Shown: one piece after another, positions 7,053 through 13,811 of the stretch
Position numbering within the stretch: the first letter of the stretch is position 1
Layout: every line of letters begins with the position of its first letter
Assembly: GCA_024228115.1 (NCBI GenBank)
Contig: JAAETT010000465.1
Location: 1 to 44,715 of the forward strand
DNA: 44,715 bases
Direction: 5' to 3'
DNA from: a bacterium
Lineage (GTDB): Bacteria > Myxococcota_A > UBA9160 > UBA6930
Translations under genes and position numbers: made by a program
The notes under the pieces: model-generated
The model's database searches: none
Told to the model about the DNA's origin: nothing
The model's input: only the letters and a program-made list of their open reading frames with translations

Positions 7053-7404
7053 GTTTCTTTCCTTCGAGGTATAGCTTTCCCATTTCTCTCACGATGCTAT
7101 CTACACGTTCCCTGAACTCATCAGCAGTCATCTCCTTCACTTCTATTCCAGAATCATCCCCTATCACCGACATAGCCGGATTGATATCCGCCACAACATC
7201 ATGAAGAGTCCACAATGCCTTTGTTTGATCGTCTCGAGGAGTCCCATCTGGGAACCTCACGAGTAGGAACGAGAAGCTACAATCCACGATACGCGCACGG
7301 AGGGCTCTCTCCAGCTCTACGCACCGCTCGCACCGCGGTCCCGGATAGGCCATCTGGGCAGCGTCACTCTTCGAGGGCTTGGTCTGGGAGTTCTCTCCCT
7401 TCAT
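7015..7404 (-). CDS. Hypothetical protein with CxxC
   Basis: This 129-residue protein has CERCVELERAL near the N-terminus and a C-terminal acidic/basic helical region (MTADEFRERVDSIVREM). It overlaps the neighbouring genes by 38 and 41 bp. Only one CxxC pair is seen. No family recognised; the tight overlaps support expression within the same operon. Confidence 0.65.
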   Translation of the reverse strand: MKGENSQTKPSKSDAAQMAYPGPRCERCVELERALRARIVDCSFSFLLVRFPDGTPRDDQTKALWTLHDVVADINPAMSVIGDDSGIEVKEMTADEFRERVDSIVREMGKLYLEGKKREQPTEETTPEG

Positions 7405-7690
7405 CGATCACCTCTTGTTCCCTCTTGGGATTCACAAGGGACGGATCTAGCGCATCCAGAAGAGGCCCCTTTGAGATCTCAGGGCCCAGCTCCACCACTT
7501 CTTCTTCTGTCACCTTCAAAGTGATCTCAGCTTTCACAAAGATCTCATGCAGTTGCTCAAGACAAGAGAACGCTTCAGGCTTGGATATCCAACGCCTGTC
7601 ACCCGTGGAGAGTTGCACCTGAACACCTTGAATACCTGGGTATCCAAGAGCTTTGAGAAACCTCGCCACAACGTTGTCAGTTGGATCCAT
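7364..7690 (-). CDS. Hypothetical protein
   Basis: This 108-residue protein has an N-terminal compact region (VVARFLKALGYPGIQGVQVQ) and a strand-helix stretch containing EITLKVTEEEVVEL. The C-terminus is acidic. It overlaps the next gene by 41 bp and starts 9 bp after the 49-residue basic gene. No recognised domain. Confidence 0.65.
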   Translation of the reverse strand: MDPTDNVVARFLKALGYPGIQGVQVQLSTGDRRWISKPEAFSCLEQLHEIFVKAEITLKVTEEEVVELGPEISKGPLLDALDPSLVNPKREQEVIDEGRELPDQALEE

Positions 7691-7699
7691 CGGTCCCTC

Positions 7700-7849
7700 C
7701 TACTTCTTCTTGGGGGAAGACTTCTTTTTGAGAGGCTTCCCGGTCTTGTAACTTTGGCCCGTTGAGTCTTGACAGACTGCGTAGGGGTTCACCCCTGGCT
7801 TCTTCTTGAGCTTCTGAACACAACGATGTACTTTCGTACCCTTGGGCAT
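7700..7849 (-). CDS. 49-residue Lys-rich microprotein, conserved phage type
   Basis: ATG at 7849-7847 is preceded by a perfect AGGAGG with 6-nt spacing (AGGAGGTAACA); the frame ends at TAG 7700-7702. The product begins MPKGTKVHRCVQKLKKK, continues PGVNPYAVCQDSTGQSYKTGK and ends in a Lys/Ser tail. Short basic proteins of this pattern with a conserved NPYAVC core recur in many phages and other mobile DNA; that is from memory and their function is not known. The two Cys could bind metal or form a bridge. The strong ribosome site supports it as a real gene. Confidence 0.8.
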   Translation of the reverse strand: MPKGTKVHRCVQKLKKKPGVNPYAVCQDSTGQSYKTGKPLKKKSSPKKK

Positions 7850-7858
7850 TGTTACCTC

Positions 7859-8356
7859 CTATGCTCCGGGGTTAACACCGAGTTGACCACTACCCGTATC
7901 CATCTCTCTCGGAGTAGACTCAGGAAGGTCCAGGGGTGTCGTGGGCCTGATATAGTCAGCCAAGAACTTCTCACACTTCACAACGGTTGCGATCAGACGC
8001 GCGGAATCAAAGCTCAGGAGACCGGACGGCATCCTTGCGGATTGAGAGTTCGTCAATTCAAACCGACAGATGTCCAGCATCCGGCACACATCGTTCACAG
8101 ACTCGTTTTCCGTGTCCACGAGTTCTGTGTTCTCTTCGAGAACCCACTTACGAGGTGCGGACTCAGGGAGGTCCAGTTGAGGCTGAGCAACAACCCAGTC
8201 ATGGTAGCGATGAACAGCGCTCATATACGACTGGAGTCTGTCTGCATCGAAGATTGAGACAACCGCTGTGTTTGAGGATGCAGACTTTTGGAGTTCTGTC
8301 AGGAATCGATTCAAGCGGGCATGAAGCCCTACCACGTCATGATTGAATACTTCCAC
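7859..8356 (-). CDS. Hypothetical protein with internal LDLPES repeat
   Basis: Start is taken as GTG 8356-8354, with AAGGAG 7 nt upstream, just after the methyltransferase stop. The 165-residue product is largely helical and contains two copies of a short motif, LDLPESAPR at about residue 60 and LDLPESTPR near the C-terminus, each followed by a polar stretch. No family recognised. The repeat suggests two similar linear binding elements. Confidence 0.7.
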   Translation of the reverse strand: MEVFNHDVVGLHARLNRFLTELQKSASSNTAVVSIFDADRLQSYMSAVHRYHDWVVAQPQLDLPESAPRKWVLEENTELVDTENESVNDVCRMLDICRFELTNSQSARMPSGLLSFDSARLIATVVKCEKFLADYIRPTTPLDLPESTPREMDTGSGQLGVNPGA

Positions 8357-8360
8357 TTTG

Positions 8361-8912
8361 TTACTCCTTCTCACAAACAGCCACCACCTCGGTATCCCCG
8401 AGGAGGTTGTAGCTTCGGATTTTCCACCTATCCATCAGACACCCAAGCCACTTCTCTGGCTCCTGGATGATGCGATGACAGTTGCTTCCATCTGGGAGCT
8501 TGTGGATTGCTTCTCTTGCGGAAATCACGAAGAACACCACCTTGCGCGTACACAGCTTGATATGCTCAAAGACCTCAGTGAAACACTCCGGCTCTATGTG
8601 CTCGAGCACGTCTATACAGGCCACAAGTTCGCAAGCAAACGGATCTTCATCCCTGAGGGGGAGTGCTTTTCCATCAATGGCAGGATCATACTCCCACCAA
8701 GAAACCTTCTCCGTAACCCCGGTAGGCATGGCAAGTCGGAGGTCTCCCTTGCCACACCCGTAGTCCAGTACCGAAGAGCACTCATAAGCCTTGATTAACT
8801 CACCAATGGCCTGCGCATACCGCGGGGCCGTGGAGCCCCACTTCTCATCCGCCAGATGCTTCTGACGGTTCAGCTCGAGGTACTCTTCAGTGATGAGGAC
8901 CATGCTACTCAC
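8361..8912 (-). CDS. Class I SAM-dependent methyltransferase
   Basis: This 183-residue protein has the Rossmann-type SAM-binding motif I VLDYGCGKGD at residues 48-57 and the post-motif segment CIDVLEHIEP at about 99-108, typical of small-molecule, lipid or glycan methyltransferases (Methyltransf_11/23 type). It lacks the DPPY/NPPY motif of amino-DNA methylases and the PC motif of cytosine C5 methylases, so it is unlikely to be a DNA base methylase. It may act with the glycosyltransferase-type genes at 2.7-4.6 kb, but they are not adjacent. GAGGAGG precedes GTG 8912; an in-frame ATG at 8903 is an alternative start. Confidence 0.85.
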   Translation of the reverse strand: MSSMVLITEEYLELNRQKHLADEKWGSTAPRYAQAIGELIKAYECSSVLDYGCGKGDLRLAMPTGVTEKVSWWEYDPAIDGKALPLRDEDPFACELVACIDVLEHIEPECFTEVFEHIKLCTRKVVFFVISAREAIHKLPDGSNCHRIIQEPEKWLGCLMDRWKIRSYNLLGDTEVVAVCEKE

Positions 8913-9264
8913 TTACCTCCTCGTAGTAGAGATCCAGGTCCACCGGGGGAGTATCGATCACGCCAGCCCACTCCAAACTCACCTCTTCCTCTCCCGAACC
9001 TGCACTGAATCCTTGAAGTCCATCCATGTAGAAGACACCCACCTTGATGGATTCCTCCTCGCGAGGGGAGTGAGTGCCCACCAGATCTCCCTGAAGGAGG
9101 ACACAGGTAGCACGAGTCTTGAGCCCCTGCCCATCAAGTGTAGTACCCCATCCAGCCACCGAGGAGGTCCACTTCCAGGTCACCCAGTTGTCCAGTTCAC
9201 GGACGTCCGCTTCTGCGATGACTGTGGCCTGTCCCCTAACCTTCAGGGTTACGTTCCATTGCAT
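8905..9264 (-). CDS. Hypothetical protein, beta-rich
   Basis: The start is taken at ATG 9264-9262, where AGGAG lies upstream. The longer open frame to 9405 runs through the neighbouring gene and lacks a ribosome site. The 119-residue product begins MQWNVTLKVRGQATVIAEADV and has alternating strands, as in small phage beta-barrel proteins. It overlaps the next upstream gene by 29 bp. Function unknown. Confidence 0.7.
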   Translation of the reverse strand: MQWNVTLKVRGQATVIAEADVRELDNWVTWKWTSSVAGWGTTLDGQGLKTRATCVLLQGDLVGTHSPREEESIKVGVFYMDGLQGFSAGSGEEEVSLEWAGVIDTPPVDLDLYYEEVSE

Positions 9265-9490
9265 TACGCTTCTCCTGTTGTCCTCTGAGGATATCGTATT
9301 GTTGGCTCCCCAAGAGCCAGTAGAGTTCGATTGAGTATGCTTCAATCCACTCATTCCAGCTTGAATCAATCCTAGTGTCACTAGGAACGTCAGAGACAAT
9401 TTCATTGTTTCCTCTCCTCATGTTCAGGTCCTGAAAGAACCCGAGCCTGAATTTTCCTTCTGCTGCGTCAAGGAGCCTGTTCGTGTCCAT
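9236..9490 (-). CDS. Hypothetical small protein
   Basis: This 84-residue protein is acidic, with aromatic clusters around residues 44-60 (WNEWIEAYSIELYWLL) and a charged C-terminus. It overlaps both neighbours (22 bp and 29 bp), as is usual in this operon. AAGGAAG precedes the ATG. No recognised family. Confidence 0.6.
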   Translation of the reverse strand: MDTNRLLDAAEGKFRLGFFQDLNMRRGNNEIVSDVPSDTRIDSSWNEWIEAYSIELYWLLGSQQYDILRGQQEKRNAMERNPEG

Positions 9491-9911
9491 CTTCCTTCAT
9501 CCTGAAGTAGGCCGTGAACCAGTTCTGCCAAAGCTTCACACGTCTCTCTCGTGGGATGTCAGGCATCATGTACTCCAGGAGTACAAAGAACACGATCGGG
9601 TCCACATCCACAAAGGCGGGCGGATCACCCTCGAGGTTCTCTCTAGCGATCAACGAAGAGTCAAGGGGATTAAGGATTAAGGCTTGCTTGAATGACTCAT
9701 AGTCTTCGGGCACCTCCTGTGATGTCTCAATGAACTCCTCGAGAGTGACCAGCCCTGGGATCTCTTCCCGTTCTGGGGGATGAGATTCACATGCGTATAG
9801 AAAAAGTCCACCCAGGCTGCACCCAAGTACCAGCCAGGAGACCTGGGAGACTGTTTCCTTGACACGCCATGGGACACATTCAAGTAAACATACAGACTGA
9901 GCGGACTTCAT
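9468..9911 (-). CDS. Hypothetical protein with N-terminal membrane segment
   Basis: This 147-residue protein has a hydrophobic stretch at about residues 21-41 (VSQVSWLVLGCSLGGLFLYAC) followed by a soluble, acidic domain. The Cys at the end of the hydrophobic stretch recalls a lipoprotein signal, but the sequence before it does not fit a strict lipobox. It overlaps neighbours by 4 and 23 bp. An inner-membrane-anchored accessory protein is the simplest reading. Confidence 0.65.
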   Translation of the reverse strand: MKSAQSVCLLECVPWRVKETVSQVSWLVLGCSLGGLFLYACESHPPEREEIPGLVTLEEFIETSQEVPEDYESFKQALILNPLDSSLIARENLEGDPPAFVDVDPIVFFVLLEYMMPDIPRERRVKLWQNWFTAYFRMKEDGHEQAP

Positions 9912-10129
9912 TCTTCTATCTCCTCAAGCGGACGATGACGCTCTGATCTCACAAGCTTTCGGATCTCGCTAGCCGGTACATGATGAGCTTCCCTGAGATG
10001 TTCCACATAATGCTCTTCGCAGAAATCGAGCATTGGTTGTCCGTCATACACACAGGTGTGTGTTGGCTTCTCCAAGCAGACCTCACAACGTCCCATCAGT
10101 CTTGCCTTGCGATACTCGCGTTTGCCCAC
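9908..10129 (-). CDS. Small zinc-finger-like protein
   Basis: This 73-residue protein contains CEVC, then HTC and FCEEH with a downstream HLREAHH, a Cys/His set that could bind one or two zinc ions (treble-clef or B-box-like spacing). N- and C-terminal regions are basic and acidic respectively. It overlaps the Acb2-like gene by 34 bp and the next gene by 4 bp. Function unknown. Confidence 0.7.
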   Translation of the reverse strand: MGKREYRKARLMGRCEVCLEKPTHTCVYDGQPMLDFCEEHYVEHLREAHHVPASEIRKLVRSERHRPLEEIEE

Positions 10130-10305
10130 ATGACAGCCTCTTCAAGCTTGGTTACCGCGAGGGACTTTTCCCGGCTATCCGGGCAGTTGTCATTGAGAAG
10201 AAGTGCCAAGCTCTTTGCAGTGTTCCTGATCATCGTATAGATCTCAGGCTGTCCCTCCTTGGGAGGATGATACGTAAACCTTTTTTCGATGTCCTGTATT
10301 TCCAC
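10096..10305 (-). CDS. acb2: Acb2-family anti-CBASS cyclic-nucleotide sponge
   Basis: This 69-residue protein starts with GTG after GAGGTGAGAAA. It has the features I associate with the Acb2/Tad1 hairpin-domain family: an N-terminal RFTYHPPK segment (Tyr12), a first helix (YTMIRNTAKSLALLLND), a CPDSREKSLA turn, and the C-terminal helix TKLEEAVMWANASIAR. Known Acb2 proteins form oligomers that bind cyclic di- and trinucleotide signals and so block CBASS effector activation, using an N-terminal Tyr and a basic residue in the helices. Size and motif order match the family. Activity and ligand range are inferred. It lies among small accessory genes in the minus-strand arm. Confidence 0.85.
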   Translation of the reverse strand: MEIQDIEKRFTYHPPKEGQPEIYTMIRNTAKSLALLLNDNCPDSREKSLAVTKLEEAVMWANASIARQD

Positions 10306-10314
10306 TTTCTCACC

Positions 10315-10500
10315 TCACTTGATGTTGATAGCCTTGGCCCGCAGCACCTTCACCTTGAAGTCCCGCGGGATCACGTTCAAGGCCAGATCCCACCACTCAT
10401 GACTGTCCAAGAGAGCGAGGTCTGCATCCGTGCGCAGCTCCAAGGTCACTGCTACTTTCTTTCCCGTCTCTGAATCCGTCCTTGTAGGTTCTCGAGGCAT
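10315..10500 (-). CDS. Small hypothetical protein
   Basis: This 61-residue protein is preceded by GAGGAG with suitable spacing. It is rich in charged residues and has a Trp pair (SHEWWDLAL) followed by a strand-like end (DFKVKVLRAKAINI). It overlaps the upstream membrane-protein gene by 104 bp in another frame, so one of the two may be shorter than drawn. No function assigned. Confidence 0.55.
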   Translation of the reverse strand: MPREPTRTDSETGKKVAVTLELRTDADLALLDSHEWWDLALNVIPRDFKVKVLRAKAINIK

Positions 10501-10588
10501 TTACGATCTCCTCTTGTCTCCCAACGTAGTAGCCCCCTAAATACCCAAGGACGCCACTCACGAAGGCACAAGCAATGAACCAGATCAT
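10397..10588 (-). CDS. Small single-span membrane protein
   Basis: This 63-residue protein begins with a hydrophobic span (MIWFIACAFVSGVLGYLGGYYVG) and then has TYKDGFRDGKESSS. The AYxxGxxDG-like tail resembles the early-arm membrane protein at 16310-16492. GAGGTGAGTC lies before the ATG. The last 104 bp overlap the following gene, and the C-terminal tail there looks unselected. A holin-like or membrane-signalling role cannot be distinguished. Confidence 0.6.
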   Translation of the reverse strand: MIWFIACAFVSGVLGYLGGYYVGRQEEIVNASRTYKDGFRDGKESSSDLGAAHGCRPRSLGQS

Positions 10589-10591
10589 GAC

Positions 10592-10819
10592 TCACCTCCT
10601 CAAGCAAGTCTCAGCACGTTCAAGCGCCTCAATAGGCGTATCTCCATAGAAGTACAAACCACCCTCGTGTACATAGACGTAGAAGGCACTCACAGGTCCG
10701 TGCGTCTCCTCGCTAGCCGTCTCATACTTCTTCTGAAGTTTCTCGTTCAAGTGTCCGACACCGCAAATACCAAGAGGAGACAAAGCTAGTAAACGACTCC
10801 AGAATCCAGTCATGTCCAT
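10592..10819 (-). CDS. Small hypothetical protein, partly hydrophobic N-terminus
   Basis: The start is set at ATG 10819-10817 because AGGAGG lies 8 nt upstream; the longer frame to 10924 overlaps the upstream gene without a ribosome site. The 75-residue product has a hydrophobic N-terminal stretch (FWSRLLALSPLGICGVG), then a soluble part with SAFYVYVHEGGLYFYGDTPIEAL. This looks like a small alpha/beta domain. Function unknown. Confidence 0.6.
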   Translation of the reverse strand: MDMTGFWSRLLALSPLGICGVGHLNEKLQKKYETASEETHGPVSAFYVYVHEGGLYFYGDTPIEALERAETCLRR

Positions 10820-10824
10820 GACCC

Positions 10825-11043
10825 TCACCTCCTCGGCCAGGGAAACTCCACGGGGTTCTCGTACCAGTACTTCTTCTGGTCGTAGAGGCCACTGCTGAAG
10901 TTTCTGGGGTTGGGCTTCGGACAATCAGGTGGAGGTGCTGGGCGATAGTACCAGCGCACCACACCCGCCCCTGGACATTTTCGCTCCTCTTCATGTGACC
11001 ACCAGAACGAGAAGACGATGATCATGTAGATGAGCCAGTTCAT
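10825..11043 (-). CDS. Small single-span membrane protein
   Basis: This 72-residue protein starts with a hydrophobic span (MNWLIYMIIVFSFWW) followed by a Pro-rich basic region (RPAPPPDCPKPNPR). GAGGTAAAGGA precedes the ATG. The short N-terminal anchor with a Pro-rich tail is reminiscent of some spanin subunits, but this is only a resemblance and no lysozyme gene is nearby. Confidence 0.6.
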   Translation of the reverse strand: MNWLIYMIIVFSFWWSHEEERKCPGAGVVRWYYRPAPPPDCPKPNPRNFSSGLYDQKKYWYENPVEFPWPRR

Positions 11044-11047
11044 TCCT

Positions 11048-11425
11048 TTACCTCACTATGGTGTACAAGGAGAACCATGTGGCCTCCTGATCCTTCACGA
11101 AGAGCTGGAACTCCTCAGGGCACCGCCAGTTCATTCCCTTGATGATGTCCACGATCCGAGGGATGTCCGCATGGTTGATAGCAGCCATGGCCACCGTAGC
11201 CTCAAAGGCATAGCTCCCGCCTGCATACCTATCCACGAGGTTGAACCATGGTCTATTCTGACAGATCGATTCCTGTGATGTATCCTTCTCCCAAGCCTCA
11301 TAGGCATCCTGAAGAGCATTGTTCACTTGTCTCACCACGAAAGGAGGTTCTTCTCCGCGGAAGTCTTCCACACCCAGGGTCTCGAGCCCAGAAAAGGAGA
11401 GAATCCAGTTTGAGATACTGCTCAT
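11048..11425 (-). CDS. Hypothetical protein
   Basis: The start is taken as ATG 11425-11423 (GGAGG just upstream) rather than the longer frame, which overlaps the preceding gene. The 125-residue product is helical, with WILSFSGLETLGVEDF near the start and a C-terminal region rich in aromatics (FQLFVKDQEATWFSLYTI). No domain recognised. It overlaps the upstream gene by 4 bp. Confidence 0.65.
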   Translation of the reverse strand: MSSISNWILSFSGLETLGVEDFRGEEPPFVVRQVNNALQDAYEAWEKDTSQESICQNRPWFNLVDRYAGGSYAFEATVAMAAINHADIPRIVDIIKGMNWRCPEEFQLFVKDQEATWFSLYTIVR

Positions 11426-11841
11426 ATCCTCCGCTCCCTTACCTTCATGAAAAGTTCTCTCATGTATCCAGCTCCACCCCGCCTCTTGAGCCAAACCTCA
11501 TCGAACTTCGCCCAGTGCCACCCCGGAGGAAGCTTGTAGTTCCTTCGCCTGGGAACCTCGAAGGGACCTTGCGGGAGCTCGTCTGCTTGCAGCGGACAGA
11601 GCTGAATATTCCCCAGGTACAGCACCGCCGGCTCGCCTGTGCCGTCCAGCGTCTCGAACACCACTACCCAGTGCCCGATCGCTGAGATGAGAGGACCCGT
11701 AGCAAGGTAACCTACTTGATACATCTTGTCCTCAAAATCACCCGTGAAGGACCACAAAGGCTTGTGATCCCTTACCCGAATCTCCGCCTCCCACACGGGC
11801 ACCACCTGAAGGTCAAACGCCTCTATCTCGATGAGCCTCAT
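11422..11841 (-). CDS. Hypothetical protein, ASCH/PUA-like fold possible
   Basis: This 139-residue protein begins with beta-rich segments (FDLQVVPVWEAEIRVRDHK). Later come GYLATGPLISAIGHWVVVF and a Pro-rich stretch, ending in a helix. The strand pattern might suit a small barrel, but I cannot name a family with confidence. It lies 10 bp downstream of the 60-residue gene. Confidence 0.6.
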   Translation of the reverse strand: MRLIEIEAFDLQVVPVWEAEIRVRDHKPLWSFTGDFEDKMYQVGYLATGPLISAIGHWVVVFETLDGTGEPAVLYLGNIQLCPLQADELPQGPFEVPRRRNYKLPPGWHWAKFDEVWLKRRGGAGYMRELFMKVRERRI

Positions 11842-11851
11842 CTCTCACCCC

Positions 11852-12034
11852 CTAGGGCTCAATGATCACCACGTCTCTACGGCCAGCAAACTCCTCCTCA
11901 ATCACATAGCCAGGAAGAGGCTCCTTGCGAAATCTCACCACATGAGGGGATGAGTACGTATTACTCCTACACATTGCCACCAGTGAATCCTTGGGCATCT
12001 CCTTCAGCTTCTCTATCAGTTCAGCAACCGTCAC
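11852..12034 (-). CDS. Small conserved phage protein
   Basis: This 60-residue protein begins MTVAELIEKLKEMPKDSLV, a pattern I recall in many short phage proteins of unknown role, and ends in an EEEFAGRRDVVIIEP strand. It starts with GTG after AGGTGAGAA. No catalytic residues are apparent. Confidence 0.7.
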   Translation of the reverse strand: MTVAELIEKLKEMPKDSLVAMCRSNTYSSPHVVRFRKEPLPGYVIEEEFAGRRDVVIIEP

Positions 12035-12037
12035 TTC

Positions 12038-12310
12038 TCACCTAGCCTTTCCATCTTGCTCCCTCTCCCAGGCCAACCGTACGATCTCCGCCAAGCTATC
12101 CACTATATCCACCCGCGTCTTCTCCTCCACGTTGTTGAAACCCCACTTAATCGTGTGTCTATCCCATAAGTCCGCTATGACCCCCCGTGCTGCCTTGTAC
12201 CACCAAGAAGCTCCTTCAGGATATGGTGCCTTCTCACGATCCTTCCACCAAGCGTCACTCGCATCGTAGGGGAACTTCGCACTATGCTCCAAGCAATGCT
12301 CAGGCTTCAT
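12038..12310 (-). CDS. Hypothetical protein
   Basis: The start is set at ATG 12310-12308 behind AGGTGAG; a GTG further upstream is possible. The 90-residue product has several Trp and Tyr (DAWWKDREKAPYPEGASWWY) and a C-terminal helix. It overlaps the preceding gene by 11 bp. Not recognised. Confidence 0.6.
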   Translation of the reverse strand: MKPEHCLEHSAKFPYDASDAWWKDREKAPYPEGASWWYKAARGVIADLWDRHTIKWGFNNVEEKTRVDIVDSLAEIVRLAWEREQDGKAR

Positions 12311-12521
12311 CACCCACCTCACCTGCTACCAGCTTCCAGATCTCAGGACCAAACTCACGCAACTGAGCCATCGTCCACTCACCCAGCTCTATCCCAGGTA
12401 ACCCATAGTTCGTAGGATCACGCACGCACAAACGACCACTCTCTCCATTCACCACGTACCCCCTCTCCTTCAGGTCCTGAAGAAGGTTGAAAGCCTCAGC
12501 TAACCGCTCAGTCCGATCCAT
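12300..12521 (-). CDS. Small hypothetical protein
   Basis: This 73-residue protein has an N-terminal helix (RTERLAEAFNLLQDLKERGY), a short beta hairpin (GRLCVRDP) and an acidic C-terminus. It overlaps the flanking genes by 11-14 bp. GGAG lies immediately before the ATG. No recognised family. Confidence 0.6.
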   Translation of the reverse strand: MDRTERLAEAFNLLQDLKERGYVVNGESGRLCVRDPTNYGLPGIELGEWTMAQLREFGPEIWKLVAGEVGDEA

Positions 12522-12714
12522 CTCCCCATCCCCACTGTTCCTTCAGCCTCTTAGCAAGTCTCTTCTCGTACTCCTCGTAACTCTCCGCCTCACCTCCAAA
12601 CAACTCGCTGAACATCTTCCAGACCTCCCGCGGTCCTTCCTCGCGCATACGAGCCTTCAACTCCCTCTGGAGAATGAAGGGATCCTCACTTGGCTTTCTT
12701 GGCTCTTCACCCAT
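12508..12714 (-). CDS. Small charged helical protein
   Basis: The start is ATG 12714-12712, behind GGAGG with 8-nt spacing and overlapping the upstream stop (TGATG). The 68-residue product is almost entirely charged helix, with FILQRELKARMREEGPRE and then ESYEEYEKRLAKRLKEQWGW. A coiled coil or protein-binding helix is likely; function unknown. Confidence 0.65.
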   Translation of the reverse strand: MGEEPRKPSEDPFILQRELKARMREEGPREVWKMFSELFGGEAESYEEYEKRLAKRLKEQWGWGDGSD

Positions 12715-12932
12715 CACGCATACCTCCAAGAAGGAGCATACGCATCCACATCACCATCAATGGTGTTACGGTAGTCCGTCACACCATTCCCCACAAAGTG
12801 AAGCGTCCCACGAGGTATCACACCATGCGCAAGCTCCCGGTGACACTCAGGACACTCCTTCACAGCACGACCGCACCCAGGACAAAAGTCCCACGCCGGG
12901 TCTCCGCAACAAGGACACTCATGCTTGATCAT
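12714..12932 (-). CDS. Zinc-ribbon protein with three CxxC pairs
   Basis: This 72-residue protein has CPCCGDPAWDFCPGCG and then CPECHREL, three cysteine pairs plus His, as in double zinc ribbons. The C-terminal half is Gly/Asp-rich. It is one of about a dozen small cysteine-pair proteins in this phage. GTG 12935 is an alternative start one codon earlier. Confidence 0.7.
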   Translation of the reverse strand: MIKHECPCCGDPAWDFCPGCGRAVKECPECHRELAHGVIPRGTLHFVGNGVTDYRNTIDGDVDAYAPSWRYA

Positions 12933-13216
12933 CACATCCCTTCAGGAGGGTCAGGGGGAAACTCCATCAAGCCCTCTCTACGTAACTCCTCGAAGCGTGC
13001 CGTCATCCCAAAGAACATCCTCATCCGTGCTTCCCTCATGAACTCCTCAGCACTCTCACCATGGCCAGTAAACTGACGTGCACCTTCAAACGCAGCCTCC
13101 AGAAGCTTCTCACACACCTCCCGTACCGCCTGCTGCGTCCGTATCCGCTCCCGCTGCTCGCACTCTCGCTTGCTGATCTCCATGTACACAACCTCCACGA
13201 GACCATCGAAACTCAT
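12932..13216 (-). CDS. Hypothetical helical protein, second gene of the minus arm
   Basis: The start is chosen at ATG 13216-13214, behind TGGAGGTCAGACAG, the same ribosome-site layout as the early-arm genes. An open frame extends to 13330 but has no comparable site. The 94-residue product is helical and charged (RTQQAVREVCEKLLEAAFEG, EEFMREARMRMFF). An inverted repeat with a consensus -35 hexamer lies 45-63 bp upstream. Function unknown. Confidence 0.65.
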   Translation of the reverse strand: MSFDGLVEVVYMEISKRECEQRERIRTQQAVREVCEKLLEAAFEGARQFTGHGESAEEFMREARMRMFFGMTARFEELRREGLMEFPPDPPEGM

Positions 13217-13260
13217 CTGTCTGACCTCCATTCCCACCACTACCACCCCCCTTACCCCCC

Positions 13261-13279
13261 TGTCAACCCCCAGTTGACA
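13261..13279. promoter_or_regulatory. Perfect inverted repeat, operator candidate
   Basis: TGTCAACCCCCAGTTGACA has 7-bp perfect arms and a 5-bp spacer. On the minus strand its second arm supplies TTGACA, a consensus -35 hexamer, but no good -10 follows at 16-18 bp. It sits just upstream of the 12932-13216 gene. It could bind the phage XRE protein or a host regulator; this is inference from symmetry and position. Confidence 0.5.
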
Positions 13280-13434
13280 AACAGGACATAATGCCCCACT
13301 GCCACTACTACTTACGTACCCCCCGCTCATCCCCCTAGAGAAAGGAAGGCCGGTGCAGGAACTGCCAACGCCTCACGACGATCAGGGACGAGTACCCACC
13401 TGCACCGTTCTCGTCTTCTATCAACCAACCAGCG

Positions 13435-13569
13435 CTAGCTGGATGAAGCCTTTTCCTCTACCCAACACTCTTTACATCTGCCATCCATCAAATCCATTAA
13501 CAAAAACACCCACCCACAACCTACACATCGAAACCAACGAAAACCCCCTGGCATCCCTACGTAACTCAT
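13435..13569 (-). CDS. 44-residue zinc-ribbon microprotein, first gene of the minus arm
   Basis: ATG at 13569-13567 follows GAGGTGAGGGT, the ribosome-site module used through this genome. The 44-residue product contains CVGCGWVFLLMDLMDGRCKEC, a one-ribbon motif of the form CxxCG...L..G.CxxC. The same pattern occurs twice in the early-arm protein at 17573-17872 (CGHEMLEKDLFEGECVVC and CGEMMTRDQLVHGECLVC), indicating a shared small module. It is the furthest-upstream gene I can support in the minus arm. Confidence 0.7.
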   Translation of the reverse strand: MSYVGMPGGFRWFRCVGCGWVFLLMDLMDGRCKECWVEEKASSS

Positions 13570-13664
13570 ACCCTCACCTCGTGAGAACGCTTGCGTACTT
13601 CTGTGAAAACATAATCCCACGCACACACCCGATAGGGTACGGCTTAACTACGCGCACTTGAACC

Positions 13665-13676
13665 TCAACTAGTTGA
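13665..13676. repeat. 12-bp perfect palindrome TCAACTAGTTGA
   Basis: The sequence reads the same on both strands. Its half-site TCAACT is also found in the two 25-bp direct repeats downstream (CTCAACTG), and the related TCAAC in the inverted repeat at 13261-13279. The shared word suggests one binding protein for all these sites. Confidence 0.5.
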
Positions 13677-13746
13677 CTACCTCGTACTAATACCACCCTT
13701 GCTCGGGGGACCCTAGGACAAACTTCCTATCACTCTCTACCGATAA

Positions 13747-13771
13747 CACTCAACTGCTACCAAACACGTAC
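13747..13771. repeat. 25-bp direct repeat, copy 1
   Basis: Begins CACTCAACTG and ends CAAACACGTAC; 24 of 25 bases match the copy at 13812-13836, which starts 65 bp further on. The two copies could be iterons or regulator sites. Confidence 0.8.
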
Positions 13772-13811
13772 TACGCACTCGTTGTCACTATCCACGAGTA
13801 ACACACACTCC

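Noticed and set aside
8361-8912. Methyltransferase as a DNA methylase for anti-restriction
   Set aside because: It lacks the catalytic motifs of adenine or cytosine DNA methylases and looks like a small-molecule type enzyme.
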